Positions 13,666-17,380 of a stretch of DNA of 17,380 bases are shown piece after piece (position 1 is the first letter of the stretch; each line of letters opens with the position of its first letter). Location: positions 1-17,380 of the forward strand of contig WFYP01000284.1 of assembly GCA_015490055.1 (NCBI GenBank), given 5' to 3'. This stretch comes from Nitratifractor sp. Its GTDB lineage: Bacteria; Campylobacterota; Campylobacteria; Campylobacterales; Sulfurovaceae. Below the pieces are notes generated by a model that saw only the letters and a list, made by a program, of their open reading frames with translations, did no database searches and was not told the DNA's origin. A program made the translations under genes and the position numbers.

Positions 13666-13691
13666 GTAGGGGTAGGTCTTGTGCCTACCCG
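13666..13691 (+). repeat. REP-like palindrome, CTTGT-loop type (second copy)
   Basis: GTAGGGGTAGGT-CTTGT-GCCTACCCG forms an 8-bp stem (one T-G wobble). The centre matches the copy at 12562 while the stem bases differ in a compensated way (TAGG with CCTA, against TGGC with GCCTG). This shows selection for, or a mechanism that maintains, base pairing. Confidence 0.65.
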
Positions 13692-13700
13692 TTTAAAATG

Positions 13701-13727
13701 TAGGATTTGGGATTTGGTTCTTGGGAT
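13701..13727 (+). repeat. TAGGAT/TTGGGAT tail 4
   Basis: TAGGATTTGGGATTTGG followed by TTGGGAT precedes REPIN B. An inverted counterpart lies at 13845-13872. Confidence 0.55.
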
Positions 13728-13844
13728 GTAGGGGCAGACCTGTGTGTCTGCCCGTTAGCTCAAACGGCTGTAAAATATCCACTGTTAATTGCGAACATTC
13801 ACAGCCGTTTGAATTAACGGGACGACACATAGGTCGTCCCCTAC
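13728..13844. mobile_element. REPIN-like composite element B (117 bp)
   Basis: The left hairpin GGGCAGAC-CTGTGT-GTCTGCCC and right hairpin GGGACGAC-ACATAG-GTCGTCCC face each other. They are joined by a linker with inverted ends (CCCGTTAGCTCAAACGGC against GCCGTTTGAATTAACGGG, two mismatches). The pairing of one CAGAC-type and one CGAC-type REP is the same as in elements A (reversed) and C. It lies in the 325-bp gap between batA and batB. Confidence 0.68.
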
Positions 13845-13872
13845 ATCCCAAATCCTACATCCTTCATCCTAA
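13845..13872 (-). repeat. Inverted TAGGAT tail
   Basis: ATCCCAAATCCTACATCC followed by TTCATCCTAA is the reverse complement of the TAGGAT/TTGGGAT tail. It extends the palindromic character of REPIN B outward on its right side. Confidence 0.55.
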
Positions 13873-13883
13873 TTGAAATTTAG

Positions 13884-13925
13884 AGCCGTTTGAGCTAACG
13901 GGCAGACACACAGGTCGTCCCCTAC
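13884..13925. repeat. Half REPIN with chimeric hairpin
   Basis: AGCCGTTTGAGCTAACGGG is a perfect complement of the left linker arm of element B. It is followed by GGGCAGAC-ACACAG-GTCGTCCC and CCCCTAC. The hairpin combines one arm of the CAGAC type with the other of the CGAC type, leaving two mismatches. It looks like a recombinant or decaying copy. Confidence 0.55.
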
Positions 13926-13959
13926 ATGGCATTTATGGTATTAAAAAATTGGAGAGATT

Positions 13960-14934
13960 ATGAGATTTGAAAATATAGAGTATTTAGTATTGTTAATAAT
14001 TCCTCTGCTTTTGCTGTTTGTTTTAAAGAGTAGTAGTATAAATTTAGAGAAATATTTTAACAAAGAGTTACTGGCAAAAATGCAAAAAAGGGGCTCTGGG
14101 CTTACTAAGAGGGTTCGCTCTTGGTTGCTTATTTTGGCTTTGACTTTTGGTATTGTTGCTTTGGCTCGCCCTGTTATTGATAATGGTGAAATTACTGTTA
14201 AACAAGAGTATATAGATGTTGTAACTGCATTTGATATTTCGCAATCTATGTTAGCCGAAGATGTTTACCCTAACCGTTTGGAGTTTGCTAAGAAGAAGTT
14301 TTTTGAAATGTTAAACGATTTTAAAAAGGCTAGAATCGGAGTTATTGGTTTTAGCTCAAGAGCCTTTTTGGTATCGCCTCTTACAAGCGATTTTGCTACG
14401 CTAAAGTATTTGGTTAAAAATATGAATTTAGATTATATTTCTCTAAAAGGAACTAACCTTTTAGCACCACTTCGCGTAACGAATGAGCAGTTAAAAAATA
14501 GTAAAAATAAAGCTCTGCTAATCTTTACAGATGGTGGCGATAATAAAGATTTTAGCAAAGAGATAGCTTATGCAAAAGAGCATGGAATAAAAGTTTTTGT
14601 TTACGCAGTAGCAACAAAAAAGGGTGATGTAATAAAAACAAAAAATGGTGTAATGAAAGATAAAAATGGAAATATCGTAATTACTAAATTAAATAGTGCA
14701 ATAAAAGAGTTAGCCCTAAAGAGTGGTGGTGCATATATGGAGTACAGCTTAGGCAAAGGCGATATGAAAGTTTTAGCCGATGCAATCAAAGCTAAATTCA
14801 AAGCAAAAAGTAGCGGTAAAACTGTAATAAAAGATACTAAAGAGTTGTTTGTATATCCATTGGCATTGGCGTTGTTGTTTATGTTTGCGGGGCTATTCTC
14901 GTTACCTAGATTAGTGGTTAGTGATTTCGTGTAG
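13960..14934 (+). CDS. batB: BatB: vWA-domain membrane protein
   Basis: This 324-aa protein has N-terminal helices at about 7-22 and 54-70, and a vWA domain with Asp92 in AFDISQSM, a Thr in LKGTNLLAP and Asp in IFTDGGDN. A C-terminal helix lies at about 297-316. It has the BatB pattern QSMLAEDVYPNRLEFAK. It is thought to pair with BatA and to bind the TPR protein BatC. GGAG lies five bases before the ATG. The stop TAG (14932-14934) is the TAG of the GTAGGGG that begins REPIN C, so the final residues (VSDFV) abut the repeat directly. Compared with related proteins the C-terminus may have been reset by the insertion. Confidence 0.93.
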   Translation: MRFENIEYLVLLIIPLLLLFVLKSSSINLEKYFNKELLAKMQKRGSGLTKRVRSWLLILALTFGIVALARPVIDNGEITVKQEYIDVVTAFDISQSMLAEDVYPNRLEFAKKKFFEMLNDFKKARIGVIGFSSRAFLVSPLTSDFATLKYLVKNMNLDYISLKGTNLLAPLRVTNEQLKNSKNKALLIFTDGGDNKDFSKEIAYAKEHGIKVFVYAVATKKGDVIKTKNGVMKDKNGNIVITKLNSAIKELALKSGGAYMEYSLGKGDMKVLADAIKAKFKAKSSGKTVIKDTKELFVYPLALALLFMFAGLFSLPRLVVSDFV

Positions 14935-15039
14935 GGGCAGACCTGTGTGTCTGCCCGTTAGCTCAAACGGCTGTAAACATCCAATGTCAATATTTACAGC
15001 CGTTTTAATTGGCGGGACGACACATAGGTCGTCCCCTAC
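14931..15039. mobile_element. REPIN-like composite element C (109 bp)
   Basis: It has the same design as element B: left hairpin GGGCAGAC-CTGTGT-GTCTGCCC, linker with inverted CGTTAGCTCAAACGGCTGT and ACAGCCGTTTTAATTGGCG arms, and right hairpin GGGACGAC-ACATAG-GTCGTCCC ending CCCCTAC. It overlaps the last four bases of batB and supplies the batB stop codon. Confidence 0.68.
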
Positions 15040-15068
15040 GCGGTGGTTAAAAGATAGAAAGGAAAAAG

Positions 15069-15971
15069 ATGAAAAAATTATTAATACTATTTTTATTTAT
15101 CGGTATTGTGAATGCTGGTATTTTTGATGTATTCAAGATAAAAGATGCACAAGAGGCTTTTAAAAGAAAAGATTATAATGCAACTATACAAGATTATAGC
15201 AAGGTTAAAAATCCTAGCGATGAGGTTCGCTATAATTTGGGCGAAGCGTACTATAAAGATAAAAAATATAAGCAAGCTTTGAGTGAATTTAAAGCTATTA
15301 AATCTAAAAAGTTAGAGTTTAAGAAGTTACACAATATGGGTAATACTCTAGCACATTTAAAAAAGATAGATGATGCGATAAAAGCTTATGAGAAGGCTTT
15401 AAAAATTAAAGAAGATAAAGATACAAGATATAATTTAGAGTTGCTAAAAAAGATGAAAAAGAAGCAACAGCAAAAGAAAAAGAATCAAAAGAAAAAACAG
15501 AATAAAAAGAATAAGAACAAAAAAAATAACAAGCAGAACAAGAAAAACCAAAATAAAAATGGTGGCAAAGGGCAAAACAAAAAGAATAAACAAAATCAAA
15601 AGAATCAGCAAAATAAGCAGAATCAAAATAACAAAAAAGAGCAAGAGAATAAGAGTAAGCAAAAGAGCCAACAGAAGAAAAATAAGCAAGAGCAACAAAA
15701 TAAGAAGCAAAATAGAAAAGATGGCAAAGGCAAAGATAAAAAAGATAAGCAAAAAGAAAAAGAGAAGCTCTCAGCAGCTCAAAAGAAGAAACAAGAGCAA
15801 GCTAAAAAACATAAAATGGGCAAAAATGGCAAGCCTAAAAAGTTGCCAATTAGCGATATGGAGTTAAGAAAATACAATAAACAGTTAGATAAAAGGGGAA
15901 TAAAAACGCTTTTACTACCTATAAATACAAAAGGAGCAAAACAAGATGAAAAAAATATCAATCCTTGGTAA
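15069..15971 (+). CDS. batC: BatC: TPR protein with a long Lys/Gln/Asn-rich tail
   Basis: This 300-aa protein has a Sec signal (1-16, ending IVNA). It then has about three TPR units (roughly 25-125), with motifs such as VRYNLGEAYYKDKKYKQALS and LHNMGNTLAHLKKIDDAIKA. From about 126 to 255 it is almost entirely Lys, Gln and Asn with a few Glu, Gly and Ser residues. The end (about 255-300) returns to ordinary composition: KKLPISDMELRKYNKQLDKR. BatC proteins mediate contacts between vWA proteins in the periplasm. The strongly basic disordered tail could bind nucleic acid, peptidoglycan or membrane phospholipid; this is inference. AAAGGA lies five bases before the ATG. It overlaps batD by 26 bases. 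Confidence 0.88.
   Translation: MKKLLILFLFIGIVNAGIFDVFKIKDAQEAFKRKDYNATIQDYSKVKNPSDEVRYNLGEAYYKDKKYKQALSEFKAIKSKKLEFKKLHNMGNTLAHLKKIDDAIKAYEKALKIKEDKDTRYNLELLKKMKKKQQQKKKNQKKKQNKKNKNKKNNKQNKKNQNKNGGKGQNKKNKQNQKNQQNKQNQNNKKEQENKSKQKSQQKKNKQEQQNKKQNRKDGKGKDKKDKQKEKEKLSAAQKKKQEQAKKHKMGKNGKPKKLPISDMELRKYNKQLDKRGIKTLLLPINTKGAKQDEKNINPW
15459..15830 (+). repeat. Low-complexity A-rich coding tract in batC
   Basis: About 370 bp of AAA, AAG, CAA, CAG, AAT and AAC codons encode the Lys/Gln/Asn tail. Repeats are short and irregular rather than exact tandem copies. The tract also keeps other frames open, producing spurious ORFs on both strands. Confidence 0.75.
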
Positions 15972-17380
15972 GATACTACTAATAGCACTACTGCCAATCT
16001 ATCTATTAGCTGGCAGTGTAAGTGCAACAATAGATAAAACAGCAATCTATCCCGGCGATAGCGTAACGCTAACATTAAGTGCAACAGGAAGCGATATAGA
16101 GTTTCCAAAAATTGACGAAATTGCCAACTATCCAGTAACAGATAGTGGAACATCTACAAGTATTGTAATTCTAAATGGCGATATGAAAAAGACGCTAAAG
16201 AGAAGCTATAGCTTTTCGCCAGATAAGAATGTTACGATACCATCATTTAGTGTTAAAGTTGGTGGGAAAGAGTATAAAACTCAGCCTATAAAGGTATCTA
16301 TTTTAGACCCAAAAACTGCTATTAAAAATGGTGCAGATGCAAGTTTACAAATGGTTGTGGATAAGAATAGCTCATATGTTGGAGAGGCTTTGAATTTAGA
16401 TTTGGTTTTAAAACTAAAAGCCAATAGCAATATTGCAAAAGCTCAAATTGAGCCACCAAAATTTAATAATCTATGGGCAAAACAAGTAGGTAGTGTACAA
16501 AAGAGTCAAGAGGGTAACTATATTGTGCAAAAGTACCACTTTATTGTATTTCCTCAGCAGAGTGGCAAAATTACAATACCGCCAATAGTTGCACATATTG
16601 CAAAGGCTCAAAAGGATGCTTACGACCCATTTTTTGGAAGTGGGATGAATATATCTATGTTTGGTGGAAATTTAGAGTGGAGCAAAGTTTTCTCGAATTC
16701 TGTTACAATAAATGTTAAGCCACTTCCTGATAATTTAGAGCTATATGGAGATTTCAATATAAAAGCGACTCCAGATAGAACAAAAGTCTATGCAGGCAAA
16801 GCGGTAAATTTAACTATAACAGTAGAGGGTGTTGGAAATATAGACGATGTTAAAAAGTTCAATTTCGACATTCCTAACGCTGTGGTTTACGCAGATGAAC
16901 CAAAAGTTCAAAGCGGATTTAGAGGCAAAGAGTATGGTGGCAGATTCACACAAAAAATTGCAATCGTAGGAGATAGCAACTTTACAATTCCAGCTTTAGA
17001 GCTTAGATATTTTGATAAAAATAGTAAAAAAGAGGTAGTTAAAAAGACTCAAGCTATTAAGGTTACTGTAATTGGTGGTGCTAAGGCTTCTAATGTGCAA
17101 AAAGCCACATCTAAATTAATAACCGCACCTAGTAATAGTGATATGAACAATAGTTCATCTAGTAATATTGTTAGCACAAAAAGTACCAATATAGGGTGGT
17201 TGCTTTATATATATTTATTAATATCATTTATAGCTGGACTTTTAGTAATGTGGCTAATTATGAATAGAAAACCTAAAGAGAAAAAAGAGTTGCCTATTGT
17301 AAAAAAGATACAAAAATCCAAAAACGATAAAGATTTACATAAGGTTTTACTACCATTTGCAAAAGATAGCAAAGTAGTAT
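15946..17380 (+). CDS. batD: BatD (oxygen-tolerance family), C-terminus beyond the window
   Basis: The frame is open from ATG 15946 to the right edge (478 codons, no stop). AAGGAG (15931-15936) lies nine bases upstream, inside the end of batC. The protein has a Sec signal (about 1-28, ending LAGSVSA). It then has successive beta-rich domains: SVTLTLSATGSDIEFP, then SYVGEALNLDLVLKLKAN, then TKVYAGKAVNLTITVEGVGN. A Ser/Asn-rich linker follows, then a membrane helix (about 418-440, WLLYIYLLISFIAGLLVMW) and a basic cytoplasmic tail. This is the BatD layout of periplasmic Ig-like domains with a C-terminal anchor. The segment PFFGSGMNISMFGG (about 226-239) is the Gly/Phe/Met-rich stretch often seen in BatD. 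The partial length, about 480 residues, is consistent with the family. Confidence 0.9.
   Translation, partial: MKKISILGKILLIALLPIYLLAGSVSATIDKTAIYPGDSVTLTLSATGSDIEFPKIDEIANYPVTDSGTSTSIVILNGDMKKTLKRSYSFSPDKNVTIPSFSVKVGGKEYKTQPIKVSILDPKTAIKNGADASLQMVVDKNSSYVGEALNLDLVLKLKANSNIAKAQIEPPKFNNLWAKQVGSVQKSQEGNYIVQKYHFIVFPQQSGKITIPPIVAHIAKAQKDAYDPFFGSGMNISMFGGNLEWSKVFSNSVTINVKPLPDNLELYGDFNIKATPDRTKVYAGKAVNLTITVEGVGNIDDVKKFNFDIPNAVVYADEPKVQSGFRGKEYGGRFTQKIAIVGDSNFTIPALELRYFDKNSKKEVVKKTQAIKVTVIGGAKASNVQKATSKLITAPSNSDMNNSSSSNIVSTKSTNIGWLLYIYLLISFIAGLLVMWLIMNRKPKEKKELPIVKKIQKSKNDKDLHKVLLPFAKDSKVV

Noticed and set aside
12562..13925. CRISPR array
   Set aside because: The repeats are self-complementary, irregularly spaced, of several types and in both orientations. 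No spacers of constant length and no cas genes are present.
14921..15127. 68-codon plus-strand ORF crossing the batB end and REPIN C
   Set aside because: It reads through the palindromic repeat, overlaps both batB and batC, and has no ribosome site.
15444..15752. 102-codon Leu/Ile-rich minus-strand ORF and a 102-codon plus-strand ORF (15559-15867)
   Set aside because: Both are shadows of the A-rich batC tail, which lacks stops in several frames.

Overview
The window is AT-rich DNA (roughly one third G+C). It carries a Campylobacter-type thiosulfate dehydrogenase/tetrathionate reductase (TsdA), short extended -10 promoters without clear -35 boxes, and Lys/Asn/Ile-rich proteins. Together these suggest a member of the Campylobacterota (Epsilonproteobacteria), perhaps a Sulfurovum/Sulfurimonas/Arcobacter-like bacterium. 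The assignment is by inference; no rRNA or other phylogenetic marker is present.

Left part (1-2030). The minus strand holds two paralogous bactofilins, followed by the N-terminal end of a glycosyltransferase cut off by the window edge. A 266-bp non-coding nested palindrome (MITE-like) separates the bactofilins from the plus-strand gene at 2030. It appears to have inserted between that gene and its promoter.

Middle part (2030-10300), mostly minus strand. There is a hypothetical protein (plus strand), an HD-domain protein, a Tat-exported DUF1501 protein and a DUF1800-like lipoprotein. A previously uncalled 31-codon ORF couples the DUF1800-like and DUF1501 genes (TAATG at its start, ATGA at its end). 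Next comes a three-gene sensory operon (membrane Cache-domain protein, OmpR-type regulator, histidine kinase) and then tsdA. The tsdA promoter and the sensory-operon promoter share an identical 14-bp segment.

Right part (10301-17380), plus strand. This is a moxR-DUF58-DUF4381-batA-batB-batC-batD operon; batD runs off the end. These genes encode a MoxR AAA+ ATPase with von Willebrand factor A and TPR partners, usually described as an envelope or stress-tolerance system. The operon is interrupted by REP/REPIN-like palindromes and TAGGAT-type repeats at the ends of four successive genes. In each of those genes the repeat supplies the stop codon.

The most unusual observations are the repeat-supplied stop codons, the hetero-paired REPINs, the 31-aa coupled microprotein, the nested MITE between promoter and gene, and two genes whose TATAAT box lies six bases upstream of the ATG (possible leaderless mRNAs).
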